The notes beneath the pieces are model-generated. The model was given only the letters and a program-made list of their open reading frames with translations, was not told where the DNA came from and searched no databases. Shown here one piece after another: positions 1-7,538 of a DNA stretch of 39,446 nt (position 1 is the stretch's first letter; every line of letters begins with the position of its first letter). The DNA is from JAJRXG01 sp047634015. Its GTDB lineage: Bacteria; Bacteroidota; Bacteroidia; Chitinophagales; Saprospiraceae. The stretch covers positions 1 through 39,446 of the forward strand of contig JBLIDB010000011.1 of NCBI GenBank assembly GCA_047634015.1. Direction: 5' to 3'. Position numbers and translations under genes: made by a program.

Positions 1-1317
1 GGAGAAGGATGTGTATTTATGGATGAAGTTAGAATTCCATATAGCGCAGTAATCGATCCTAATCCCGTGGCAAATGTCGAATGCGGCACTCAGAATATGA
101 ATTTCATGATTGATCCTATCTATCAGGATGGAGATATATTCTGGAATTTTGGAGTGATTAATGGAGATGCTATTACCTCAATTGTGTCAAATCCAACTAT
201 CTCTTTTGATACATCAGGCATCTTTATGGCTACGATATCGTCTATAATGGAAACTTGTAATTTTGATCCTACGGACTTTTTCTATGAAGTTCCTGAGATC
301 CTTGAGATTACTACTGATCAAGATTTGGATCAAATAATTTGTGGTGACAGCACTCTTATGCTTAGAGCAATGAGTAACGGAAGTGTCATTACCTGGACCG
401 ACTTAGATAACATCTTTTTAGCTGTTGGAGATAGTGTTGAGGTGAATGTTTCTGGAATCTCTACTGTGATAGCAACCGTGTCTGATGTTTATGGATGTAC
501 GATGCAATTGAGATTTAATATCTCTATGTATGTGTTTGATGGTACTACGGATGCACCTACAGAGCCAATTTGTGCTCAAGGAGGGGAGTTAGTGATCAAT
601 GCAACTGATAATACGAATTCTGATTTATCATATTTATGGACTTCAACTACTGGAATAATAGGAAGTGCTGATTCTTCAACAGTAACCGTAAATCCTGCTA
701 ATGCTGAAGACTTAGTACTCACGGTCACTAATAATGCTTTTAATAATTGTAGTGAAGAGATTTCTGTTCCAATATCACTTGGAACTATCGATGCAATCAT
801 AAATTCTTCAGAAGGAACAGAGTTGGATTTTGGAGAAAGTACAACTTTGACTGTTACACCTGTAGGAGATAATTTCTCTTATGTTTGGGAAGACGAAAGT
901 ACTGATCCGTCCAGAATAATTATGCCAGAAGCAGGTACGACAACTACTTATACAGTTACAGTTACAGATAATGACACGGGATGTATTGGTGAAGCTTCAA
1001 TAACTATAACAGTTGCTACGCCATTATGTGCAGATGATGAAAGTGTATTTTTACCTACGGCATTTAGCCCTAATAATGATGGTCAGAATGACATTTTGTT
1101 GGTGCGAGGAAATGGCCTTGAATCTGTCGATCTTCAAGTAATGGACAGATGGGGGAAGGAAGTTTATCGTGGCGGATTGGTGGCTGAAGGTTGGAATGGT
1201 AGACACAAGAATATAGGAAAAGAATTGTCCCCTGATGTCTTTGCCTTTGCCCTCAGAGCTGTATGTGAAGATGGAACTGAAATATTGAGAAGGGGACACA
1301 TAAACTTGATTAGATAA
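1..1317 (+). CDS. T9SS type B sorting-domain surface protein (3' part; 5' end outside window)
   Basis: The reading frame is already open at base 1, so this is the C-terminal ~438 residues of a longer protein. The first ATG, at base 19, is probably internal. The body is Thr/Ser/Asp-rich and looks like tandem PKD/Ig-like beta-sandwich domains, with segments such as SYLWTSTTG and FSYVWEDES. The last ~90 residues form the gliding-motility-associated C-terminal domain: LPTAFSPNNDGQND, then LQVMDRWGKEVYRGG, then GWNG. This is the type B sorting signal recognised by the type IX secretion system, so the protein is probably carried across the outer membrane and released or attached at the surface. The cargo function (adhesin or matrix protein) cannot be read from this part. 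A porT homologue at 36.9-37.6 kb fits an active T9SS. The gene ends at a strong terminator. Confidence is high for the sorting domain and low for function. Confidence 0.9.
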   Translation, partial: GEGCVFMDEVRIPYSAVIDPNPVANVECGTQNMNFMIDPIYQDGDIFWNFGVINGDAITSIVSNPTISFDTSGIFMATISSIMETCNFDPTDFFYEVPEILEITTDQDLDQIICGDSTLMLRAMSNGSVITWTDLDNIFLAVGDSVEVNVSGISTVIATVSDVYGCTMQLRFNISMYVFDGTTDAPTEPICAQGGELVINATDNTNSDLSYLWTSTTGIIGSADSSTVTVNPANAEDLVLTVTNNAFNNCSEEISVPISLGTIDAIINSSEGTELDFGESTTLTVTPVGDNFSYVWEDESTDPSRIIMPEAGTTTTYTVTVTDNDTGCIGEASITITVATPLCADDESVFLPTAFSPNNDGQNDILLVRGNGLESVDLQVMDRWGKEVYRGGLVAEGWNGRHKNIGKELSPDVFAFALRAVCEDGTEILRRGHINLIR

Positions 1318-1343
1318 AACAAAGATATATCCCTGAAATATTA

Positions 1344-1377
1344 AGCATCCTTCATCTTGTTGAAGGGTGCTTTTTTT
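1344..1377 (+). terminator. Rho-independent terminator after the T9SS cargo gene
   Basis: An 11-bp stem (AGCATCCTTCA / TGAAGGGTGCT, with one G-T pair) encloses the 6-nt loop TCTTGT and is followed by a run of seven T. It starts 26 bases after the stop codon. It is the clearest intrinsic terminator in the window. Confidence 0.88.
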
Positions 1378-1409
1378 GTTGTAGTTAATATTCTAACTCA
1401 TATCTATTA

Positions 1410-1417
1410 TATTTTTG
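1410..1417 (+). promoter_or_regulatory. Candidate -7 element upstream of the DUF3078 gene
   Basis: TATTTTTG matches the Bacteroidota -7 consensus TAnnTTTG. It lies 62 bases before the ATG at 1480, just after the preceding terminator. No TTG sits at the usual 17-23 base spacing; the nearest, at 1379-1381, is 28 bases away. The same ATATTTTTGTTG string recurs upstream of pdhB at about 9031. Inferred from pattern only. Confidence 0.4.
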
Positions 1418-1479
1418 TTGTGCTGTAATACGGTTTGGATTGATTTTGGCGTTATATCATACTTAATAACCAGTTATGT

Positions 1480-2403
1480 ATGTATAGAGCGTTAGTATTT
1501 TTAGTCTTTCTTTTGGTTCACTTGATAGCTTTTTCTCAAGACACGCTTGTAACATCGACATTAACGATTCAAGAAGTTATAAAGGAAAGGGTTTCCAAAC
1601 ATCAGAAAGAAATTGATTCTCTCAATAAACAATTAGCGCTCATTAAGGACTCACTTCAGGAATATCCAATTTGGAAGATAGGAGGAGGGGCTTTAAGTGG
1701 ATTTGATTTTAATAGTTTTTCCAATTGGGCAAATAGAGGAGAGAATATTAATTCGTCGGCATCGTCTTTTAATCTTGGGGTCAATGGATTTCTTAATAAG
1801 AAAGGAGAAAATCATTTTTGGCGGAATCAAGCTAGAATAAATGTAGGTTGGCAAAAATTTAGGCGTTCTGATGAAGATGTAGAAGCTCAATTCGAGAAGA
1901 TTGCCGATATGTTGCAGTTGGTTACGCATTACGGATATAACATTTGTCCAGAAATAGCAATGTCGGCATTGTCAGAGTGGGAGAGTAACCTAATAGACCA
2001 AACGATAAATCCTTCCTATCTTGATATGAGTTTAGGGTTTACATGGACGCCAAATTTGGACTTAGTAAGCATCATGCATCCTATTAGTTACGAGTTCGCC
2101 TTAGCTGATGAAGAAGGGTTCGAGTCTTCTTTGGGGGCCAAGTTAATCTTCGAATATTCCAAGAGTATAGAGAAAAGGATTAGCCTTCAATCTAATTTTT
2201 CAGGCTTTATAAGCTATGAAGAGCTCGATTTTCTCTCTAATTTCACGTGGCGTAATGGCGTGAAAATCAAATTTTTCAAAGGAATAGGATTGGGTTTAGA
2301 GTATGCGCTACGCGTTAGTCGACAGGAAACGATCGCAATCGATTTAACAGATGAACACCTGCAATCATATCTCGTAATGGGGATGTCTTTTGAACTTCCC
2401 TAA
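1480..2403 (+). CDS. DUF3078 domain-containing protein (exported, probable outer-membrane-associated)
   Basis: A 307-residue protein with an N-terminal signal peptide (hydrophobic residues ~3-18, ending AFSQ). A short charged helix follows (~30-60, with KHQKEIDSLNKQ). Then comes the DUF3078 signature: WKIGGG, the serine/asparagine-rich FNSFSNWANRGENIN, and a series of amphipathic beta-strands to the C-terminus, which ends in the hydrophobic strand VMGMSFELP. DUF3078 proteins are common in Bacteroidota and uncharacterised; the strand pattern suggests a beta-barrel or surface-associated protein. The ATG at 1480 was chosen because the overlapping ATG at 1476 runs into a stop after three codons. 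It stands alone on the plus strand and converges on the SDR gene with only 10 bases between the stops. Family assignment is good; function is unknown. Confidence 0.85.
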   Translation: MYRALVFLVFLLVHLIAFSQDTLVTSTLTIQEVIKERVSKHQKEIDSLNKQLALIKDSLQEYPIWKIGGGALSGFDFNSFSNWANRGENINSSASSFNLGVNGFLNKKGENHFWRNQARINVGWQKFRRSDEDVEAQFEKIADMLQLVTHYGYNICPEIAMSALSEWESNLIDQTINPSYLDMSLGFTWTPNLDLVSIMHPISYEFALADEEGFESSLGAKLIFEYSKSIEKRISLQSNFSGFISYEELDFLSNFTWRNGVKIKFFKGIGLGLEYALRVSRQETIAIDLTDEHLQSYLVMGMSFELP

Positions 2404-2413
2404 GAGGCGTATC

Positions 2414-3193
2414 TCACGAATCGAACCTTCTACCACTTTTGTCAAATAGGGTAGCAGAAGCCTGTTGTGTTCCCATAAAAAGAACATCCTGAATATTCAC
2501 GTGTTTAGGTTGAGAAGCGACAAAGAATATAACCTTAGCAACATCTCTTGACTTTAATGGATTGAATTCATTGTATATAGCAGCTCTCTCTTTGTCTCCT
2601 TTGAATCTTACTAACGAAAATTCCGTTTCTTCGACGGCTCCGGGTGAAATTTGTGAGACTCTAATATTCTTGTCATAAAAATCTAATCGCATCGCTTTGG
2701 TCAATGCTTTAACCGCATATTTCGACGCACAATACACATTGCCATTACGATAGACTTCTTGGCCGGCGGTTGAGCCTATGTTTATTATATGCCCTTTCTT
2801 TCGCGCCACCATTCCTTTGCTCACTATCTGAGATATATAAAGTAATCCTTTAACATTGGTATCGAGCATGATATCCCAATCATCAGTATTCCCTTCATGA
2901 ATAGGAGCAAGACCACTGGCAAGTCCAGCATTGTTTATTAGAATATCAATATTTTTCCAATTGGGTCTAAGAGTTTTAAGTGCTTTTACCACTGCTTGCT
3001 TATCACGAATATCAAAAGCCAAGGTTTGAACCTTAATGGCGTATTTCTCTACAAATCTCTGCTTCATTTGCTTTAGACGATCTTTGCGACGGCCAGTAAG
3101 TATGAGATCATATCCTGCCTTAGCAAATACTTTGGCAGTAGCTTTACCTATCCCTGAAGTAGCTCCAGTTATTAAAACAATTTTCTTCAACAT
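2414..3193 (-). CDS. SDR family NAD(P)-dependent oxidoreductase (YdfG-like)
   Basis: A 259-residue classical short-chain dehydrogenase/reductase. The dinucleotide-binding motif TGATSGIG is at residues 9-16, NNAG at 87-90, and the catalytic Ser141, Tyr154 and Lys158 lie in GSTAG and YCASK. Arg35-Arg36 after the second strand favours NADPH. Length and sequence resemble the YdfG (3-hydroxy acid / malonic semialdehyde dehydrogenase) branch, but the substrate cannot be fixed from sequence. It starts 9 bases after the end of the thioredoxin-fold lipoprotein gene and is the last gene of a three-gene minus-strand string (4986 to 2414). The start codons of these two genes share the context ATAATTATG. 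The enzyme should be cytosolic, as it has no signal peptide. Confidence 0.93.
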   Translation of the reverse strand: MLKKIVLITGATSGIGKATAKVFAKAGYDLILTGRRKDRLKQMKQRFVEKYAIKVQTLAFDIRDKQAVVKALKTLRPNWKNIDILINNAGLASGLAPIHEGNTDDWDIMLDTNVKGLLYISQIVSKGMVARKKGHIINIGSTAGQEVYRNGNVYCASKYAVKALTKAMRLDFYDKNIRVSQISPGAVEETEFSLVRFKGDKERAAIYNEFNPLKSRDVAKVIFFVASQPKHVNIQDVLFMGTQQASATLFDKSGRRFDS

Positions 3194-3202
3194 AATTATC
3201 TT

Positions 3203-4453
3203 TTAATTGGTAAGTGCTTTTATTTGATTTTCAAAGTAAGATTCAAATTCTTCAAATTTACTGGTAGCCCGACCATTGAATCCTGTATGAACTGATTGCA
3301 CTTCATTTTTTGCATTTATAAAAAAAGTAGTCGGAAAGGACGAAATTTCATTTACAAATCCTAATACTTCGGTTGCCTCTTCTTTGGAAGAAGTTCCACC
3401 ATATAATATTTCATAAGGAATGTTAAGACGCTCCTTATACCGCTCAATCATTTTTTTCGCCTTTATCGGATCTTTATGACGTTCGAATGCAACAGCCAAG
3501 ACTTCGATATTTGATAATTTATTCTCTTTTAAATATTCAATCACATACTTGGATTCTTCTAAGCAATTAGGACACCATGTTCCCATTACCATTAGAATTT
3601 TTGCCTTGTCCTCATATTTTCCTTTAGCAATATTTACCAATTGTCCATCAGTGTTGGGGAGTTCGAGAGCTATGCGATTATCCAAAGTCATAATTGTAGT
3701 AAGTGTAGATGGATTTTTCAACTCGGCATTTGGGTTCTTTTTTGCTATCCAATTTGTCTTATAATGGTTGCCAGAATAGAACTTTCCTATAAGCGTTTTA
3801 TCTTCCATTAGTTTAGAGGTAAACAGAAAAGCATGGCTACCATCAAATACGCTCAAACTCAGTTGATCCCCTTGAACCGTTCCTTCCAAGAATCTATAAT
3901 CTCCCGTTTCAGTTCTAAAAGTTCCTGTTAAAAAGTTTTCGTCGGTCTTAAACTCGGCGATCGCTGTATATTCATCCGCTGTTTCAATTTCGAATTGTGT
4001 TGCCCAAATTCCTTCCACATCATATAAGGGTGCTTTTTTATCTGTTGAAAATCGGTGGTTTTTACCAAAAAAAGCAACAAATGGAATTTTCTTATAATCT
4101 TCTCTATTGGGTACATACCAGAATCCTTCCAGAACATTCTCCTTATATTCTAAATCAAGATAAGTATCCAAAATAACAAAGTCAATTACAAGAGTATCTT
4201 TCAATTTCTTATTTCGACCGAAGCTTATGTCGTCTATCACAATGCGCTCTTCAGCATTGTGGATTGTCATAATAAGTTCGTCATCAGCGTCATACGAGAT
4301 GTCAAAATTAAAAGGCAAAATGGCATCTTTCTCAAGAGTGAGTTCTCCTCTCCATATCCCTGGAGGGATTTTAGAATAAGGTCTCGTGATTTCTATGCAA
4401 GAAGAAAAAACAAGAAGAATGGATATAAGACTACCTGCAAGTTGTTTGAACAT
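3203..4453 (-). CDS. TlpA-family thioredoxin-fold lipoprotein
   Basis: A 416-residue protein with a lipoprotein signal peptide: hydrophobic residues 9-16, lipobox FSSC and lipidated Cys19. Residues ~30-250 form a beta-rich region of the kind found before the thioredoxin domain in Bacteroidota TlpA/DUF4369-like proteins. The C-terminal ~140 residues are a thioredoxin fold with active site GTWCPNCLEE (Cys294 and Cys297) and a cis-Pro region in SFPTTFFI. It is probably a periplasm-facing thiol-disulfide reductase anchored in a membrane, acting in disulfide reduction or redox maintenance; the partner is unknown. It lies between the Tudor-like gene (2 bases upstream) and the SDR (9 bases downstream), so the three are probably co-transcribed. 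A link between their functions is not obvious. Confidence 0.9.
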   Translation of the reverse strand: MFKQLAGSLISILLVFSSCIEITRPYSKIPPGIWRGELTLEKDAILPFNFDISYDADDELIMTIHNAEERIVIDDISFGRNKKLKDTLVIDFVILDTYLDLEYKENVLEGFWYVPNREDYKKIPFVAFFGKNHRFSTDKKAPLYDVEGIWATQFEIETADEYTAIAEFKTDENFLTGTFRTETGDYRFLEGTVQGDQLSLSVFDGSHAFLFTSKLMEDKTLIGKFYSGNHYKTNWIAKKNPNAELKNPSTLTTIMTLDNRIALELPNTDGQLVNIAKGKYEDKAKILMVMGTWCPNCLEESKYVIEYLKENKLSNIEVLAVAFERHKDPIKAKKMIERYKERLNIPYEILYGGTSSKEEATEVLGFVNEISSFPTTFFINAKNEVQSVHTGFNGRATSKFEEFESYFENQIKALTN

Positions 4454-4455
4454 AA

Positions 4456-4986
4456 TTATTTCTTGTCTCCTGAAAAATAGTCTTCTTTGTATTTGAAGAA
4501 AACATTGAAAGTGGTTAAGCTTCCATAAATCCGAGTAATGTATTGTTGAAGATTTACCTTTTCTTCATCGTTAAGTTTACTACTATTGATACGCTGCTCC
4601 ATTACCCGAAGTCGATCTCGAACCATTACAATTTTATGAAAGAAACCTTCTATTGGAATTTCTTTTGGCTTCAGGTTGGAGTCATAAGGTTGTAGACTCA
4701 TAGTTCCTCCTTCCCATTTATCACCTAATGGTACAATCTCTGTAATATCACTCCAAGAGCTTAAAATCTTAATAAGGGACTTCTCGAGATTATTATAAGT
4801 CAATTCTTTGTCAGCGGAAATCTCTTCGATGACTTCCCAGCTTTTATAATCCCTACCTAAAGGCTTAAGTCCATATTGGATAAAGCACACTTGATATATA
4901 GTATTATTAACACCAATTATCACACCATCTCCGTATGCTGGATGTTTTACTCTTGATCCGATTCCTAAAGCTATATTATCATCCAT
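4456..4986 (-). CDS. Conserved uncharacterised protein with PcrA/UvrD-like Tudor (SH3-like) N-terminal domain
   Basis: Start chosen at the ATG at 4986 (MDDNIALGIGSRVKHP). An ATG 14 codons upstream adds a tail with no resemblance to the family. This gives 176 residues. Residues ~9-55 (GSRVKHPAYGDGVIIGV, then YQVCFIQYGLKPLGRDY) closely resemble the Tudor/SH3-like barrel at the C-terminus of PcrA/UvrD helicases and the CarD-type RNA-polymerase-interaction fold. The rest is a helical domain with the strongly conserved-looking blocks PLGDKWEGG, GFFHKIVMVRDRLRVMEQ and QQYITRIYGSLTTFN. I recognise this as a protein widespread in Bacteroidota with no assigned function. There is no signal peptide, so it is cytosolic. 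Its stop is 2 bases before the thioredoxin-fold lipoprotein start. RNA polymerase or nucleic-acid binding is an inference from the fold only. Confidence 0.85.
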   Translation of the reverse strand: MDDNIALGIGSRVKHPAYGDGVIIGVNNTIYQVCFIQYGLKPLGRDYKSWEVIEEISADKELTYNNLEKSLIKILSSWSDITEIVPLGDKWEGGTMSLQPYDSNLKPKEIPIEGFFHKIVMVRDRLRVMEQRINSSKLNDEEKVNLQQYITRIYGSLTTFNVFFKYKEDYFSGDKK

Positions 4987-5138
4987 ATCGAATTTTTTAT
5001 TTTGGAAAGGCGAATTTCGGATTTCCAAGCGATTTATCTGAACAATTTTGGGAGAAATATAATTCTCGTTGTTTTATTGATTTTACGATTTCGGCATACA
5101 CCTATCTAACTAAAAAACTAGCAACCTTACAAGACGAA

Positions 5139-6449
5139 TTACTTCACTTCTTCATAGTGATCATCCCAATTCTTGATTTTAGGTTCACCTAATTTACCAA
5201 GGGAACTTCCTACCACCATTGCAACAGTAGCATCACCAGTTATGTTCGCAACAGTTCTACACATATCCAGTGGTCTATCTATAGCAAATATCAATGCAAG
5301 GCCCGCTTCTGGGATACCCGCTTGGCCTAATATAATTACAAGCATAACCATACCTGCACTTGGTACTGCAGCCGTTCCTATGGAAGCCAATGTCGCAGTG
5401 GCAACGATACCAATCTGAGCACCTAAGGTTAAGTCTAATCCAAAAGCCTGCGCTATGAATACGGCCGCAACAGCTTGATATAGACTGGTGCCGTCCATAT
5501 TAATAGTAGCTCCGATGGGGAGCACAAAACTTGTAACTTCTCTATCAACGCCAAGATGTTCTTCAACGCGTTCCATCGTCACAGGTAGAGTAGCGGCACT
5601 ACTACTCGTAGAAAAAGCCAGTAATTGTGCTGGTGCGATACCTTGGAAAAAGGACTTTATACTTCGTCCAGTTACTAATTTCATAATCATCGGATAGAAG
5701 ATTCCTATCAAGATTCCTAAGCCAAGTAAAACTGTAGCAGCATATCCCAAGAGTGCCTTGAAAATATCTGCTGAAGGGCTTTCTGCAACCAACGCTGCCA
5801 TTAATGCAAAGACACCAATAGGAGCCGCAAGCATAATTAAGTCTATCATTTTTAGAATCACTTCATTCAAACCATCGAAGAAGCCTTTCACAGGTGCGGC
5901 TATTTCTGGAGGAATAAGAATCAAAGAAACCGCAAAAAACAAAACAAAAAAGATGACTTGGAGCATACTTCCATTATCTGAAAGTGCTTTGAAAATATTA
6001 CCGGGGACTAAATCTACTAATGGTTGTAGTGGTCCAGCTATCTTTTGATCGTTGGCCAATGCTATTTTTCCCGCAGCGTCGCCAGAGTAATTTTGAATTA
6101 GTTGCTCTCGCGTATCTTTAGAGATTAATTTTCCTGGTTTGGTAATATTGACTGCTAATAATCCTATAGTGACGGCAAACAATGTTGTAAGTAGATATAT
6201 GCCTATTGTTCTACCCCCCATAAGAGAGAGTTTGGATATATCCTTAAGGTCGGAAATACCCTTGATAAGAGATGCAACAATGAGTGGAACGGCTATCAGT
6301 TTTAAGGCATTGATAAAAATCGTACCAAATGGTTTTACCCAATCTCGAATTAAATCTGTACCTCCGTTGAATTGAATTGCTAAGAATCCCGCGGCGATGC
6401 CCACTAACATCCCTAAGATTATCTGCCAGTGTAATGCAAGTTTTTTCAT
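5139..6449 (-). CDS. Dicarboxylate/amino acid:cation symporter (DAACS family, GltP/DctA-like)
   Basis: A 436-residue inner-membrane transporter with the sodium/proton:dicarboxylate symporter fold: eight transmembrane helices and two re-entrant hairpins. Visible signatures are the serine-rich HP1 motif TSSSAATLP at about residues 280-290, the TM7 motif NMDGTSLY at about 312-320 (substrate and cation coordination), and the HP2 segment with SIGTAAVPSAG. It imports glutamate, aspartate or C4-dicarboxylates with Na+ or H+. The sequence does not decide which: neither the aspartate-specific nor the DctA-specific residue set was checked. It lies 22 bases downstream of mnmD and probably shares its transcript. 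A 152-base gap separates it from the next minus-strand gene, so the operon likely ends here, although no terminator hairpin is seen. Confidence 0.93.
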   Translation of the reverse strand: MKKLALHWQIILGMLVGIAAGFLAIQFNGGTDLIRDWVKPFGTIFINALKLIAVPLIVASLIKGISDLKDISKLSLMGGRTIGIYLLTTLFAVTIGLLAVNITKPGKLISKDTREQLIQNYSGDAAGKIALANDQKIAGPLQPLVDLVPGNIFKALSDNGSMLQVIFFVLFFAVSLILIPPEIAAPVKGFFDGLNEVILKMIDLIMLAAPIGVFALMAALVAESPSADIFKALLGYAATVLLGLGILIGIFYPMIMKLVTGRSIKSFFQGIAPAQLLAFSTSSSAATLPVTMERVEEHLGVDREVTSFVLPIGATINMDGTSLYQAVAAVFIAQAFGLDLTLGAQIGIVATATLASIGTAAVPSAGMVMLVIILGQAGIPEAGLALIFAIDRPLDMCRTVANITGDATVAMVVGSSLGKLGEPKIKNWDDHYEEVK

Positions 6450-6471
6450 AGAGGTGAATATACACAGAAAG

Positions 6472-7161
6472 CTAAGAAAACTGTTTTTTTACCGCTCGCG
6501 TCATCTCCCTTTTACCCGGAGGTCCTGGAACTCTCTCCACTTCCAGATTTAATGATTTTAATTCACGCTTAAAAGCTCCTTGGGCACAGAAAGTGACAAG
6601 AATACCTCCTGGATTCATGGCAGTGACAATGGAACTGAGCAAATCCTTAGTCCAAAGGTGAGGTTGAGTACTGGGAGCGAATGCGTCGAAATAGACGATA
6701 TCGTATTGTTCCTTATAATCAACTTCTTCAAATAGGCTATGATTTTTATAGAGTTTAAAGGATTCATTAAGGTTAATCCATTCCTCCCAAGGACTCTCAT
6801 GGATCAAGTCAAAATAGGCTTGCTCTTGAGTATTGCCAGCATAATTTAACTCCTTACTAAGTTCAGGTGAAATTGGATAGCCCTCAATAGTTGTATAATA
6901 AACTTGAGGAGCGTCGGAACATAATAATGTAAGGAGCACATTTAGACCTGTACCCATCCCGATTTCGAGAATGGAAATAGTGTTCTTAGAATGAAGGCGT
7001 GAATAGTGATTCAGGCCTTCTTGAATGAAGACATGATTGCTTTCCTGCTTTGCACCATGGGAACTATGATAGTGAGCGTCAAATACTGAAGAATAAAGGG
7101 TATCTGACCCGTCTGCAGTCTTAGATGTATTAACTACAGCGAAGTCTTTTTTAGAATCCAA
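6472..7161 (-). CDS. mnmD: tRNA (5-methylaminomethyl-2-thiouridine)(34) methyltransferase MnmD
   Basis: A 229-residue stand-alone SAM-dependent methyltransferase matching the N-terminal MTase domain of MnmC. Markers are DGSDTLYSSVFDAHYHS near the N-terminus, SAM motif I EIGMGTGLN at 66-74, YFDAFAPSTQP at ~157-166, and the C-terminal VPGPPGKREMTRA. It performs the last methylation giving mnm5(s2)U34 in wobble tRNAs. No FAD oxidoreductase domain is fused, which is the MnmD form. The start is a TTG at 7161: no in-frame ATG or GTG exists between the upstream in-frame stop and the conserved core, so the TTG is effectively forced. Its first 11 bases overlap the end of a small lipoprotein gene, which suggests translational coupling. 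The symporter gene follows after 22 bases. Confidence 0.95.
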   Translation of the reverse strand: MDSKKDFAVVNTSKTADGSDTLYSSVFDAHYHSSHGAKQESNHVFIQEGLNHYSRLHSKNTISILEIGMGTGLNVLLTLLCSDAPQVYYTTIEGYPISPELSKELNYAGNTQEQAYFDLIHESPWEEWINLNESFKLYKNHSLFEEVDYKEQYDIVYFDAFAPSTQPHLWTKDLLSSIVTAMNPGGILVTFCAQGAFKRELKSLNLEVERVPGPPGKREMTRAVKKQFS

Positions 7162-7288
7162 AGAAGGAGAATAGGGGCTGTATATCGAAGGAAGAAGGGC
7201 AACCTGTCCCTCTGTTACAAGAGGAAAGAAAAATCATTCCCAATGCCAAAACAGCATAGATTCCAGCATTTTTTCTTTTTGATTTCAT
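7151..7288 (-). CDS. Small lipoprotein, 45 aa, overlapping mnmD
   Basis: A short ORF: ATG at 7288, 45 codons, TAA at 7151-7153. The N-terminus is basic (MKSKRKNAG). A hydrophobic core follows (IYAVLALGMIFL), then the lipobox LSSC with lipidated Cys24. The 21-residue mature peptide begins CNRGTGCPSS, with a second Cys30 in a GCP motif, and ends in the hydrophobic FSFFGF. This layout of signal peptide, lipobox and tiny Cys/Pro-containing tail is strong evidence that it is translated. I recall similarly small, unnamed lipoproteins in Bacteroidota but no named family. Its last 11 bases overlap the TTG start of mnmD in the +1 frame, and the symporter follows, so the three genes are likely one operon. 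The mature part would be membrane-anchored. Function is unknown. Confidence 0.72.
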   Translation of the reverse strand: MKSKRKNAGIYAVLALGMIFLSSCNRGTGCPSSFDIQPLFSFFGF

Positions 7289-7348
7289 TTGAGTTGTATT
7301 TTTCAAGGAATATCATTTGTTATATAAATGTGAGACAATAACGCTTAT

Positions 7349-7366
7349 CGTACTTCTGTTAGTACG
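7349..7366. promoter_or_regulatory. Inverted repeat in the divergent lipoprotein/mpl intergenic region
   Basis: CGTACT and AGTACG form a perfect 6-bp inverted repeat around a TCTGTT spacer. It lies between the divergent starts at 7288 and 7539. It could be an operator or a small hairpin; no T-run follows, so it is not a terminator. It is short enough to be chance. Confidence 0.2.
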
Positions 7367-7416
7367 CGCACTGCTATATACATTAGAATTTATATTACAT
7401 ATTACCCTAATATAAA

Positions 7417-7424
7417 TAGATTTG
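7417..7424 (+). promoter_or_regulatory. Candidate -7 element for mpl
   Basis: TAGATTTG is a perfect match to TAnnTTTG, 114 bases before the mpl ATG. That would give an A/T-rich leader of roughly 100 bases. No TTG is seen 17-23 bases upstream. The 5' leader shows no convincing structure. Confidence 0.4.
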
Positions 7425-7538
7425 TGCTTGTATCGACATTAATCGCATGGCCTTTTCGGCATATTTTTTCAATTAATATTGATATTCAAATAAAAGAGAA
7501 GAATAAGATCCTGACACCCTATTTTTAGTAGAGAAATT

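Noticed and set aside
7447..7476. Nine-codon ORF (MAFSAYFFN) in the presumed mpl leader
   Set aside because: No ribosome-binding context and no distinguishing composition; short ORFs like this are expected by chance.
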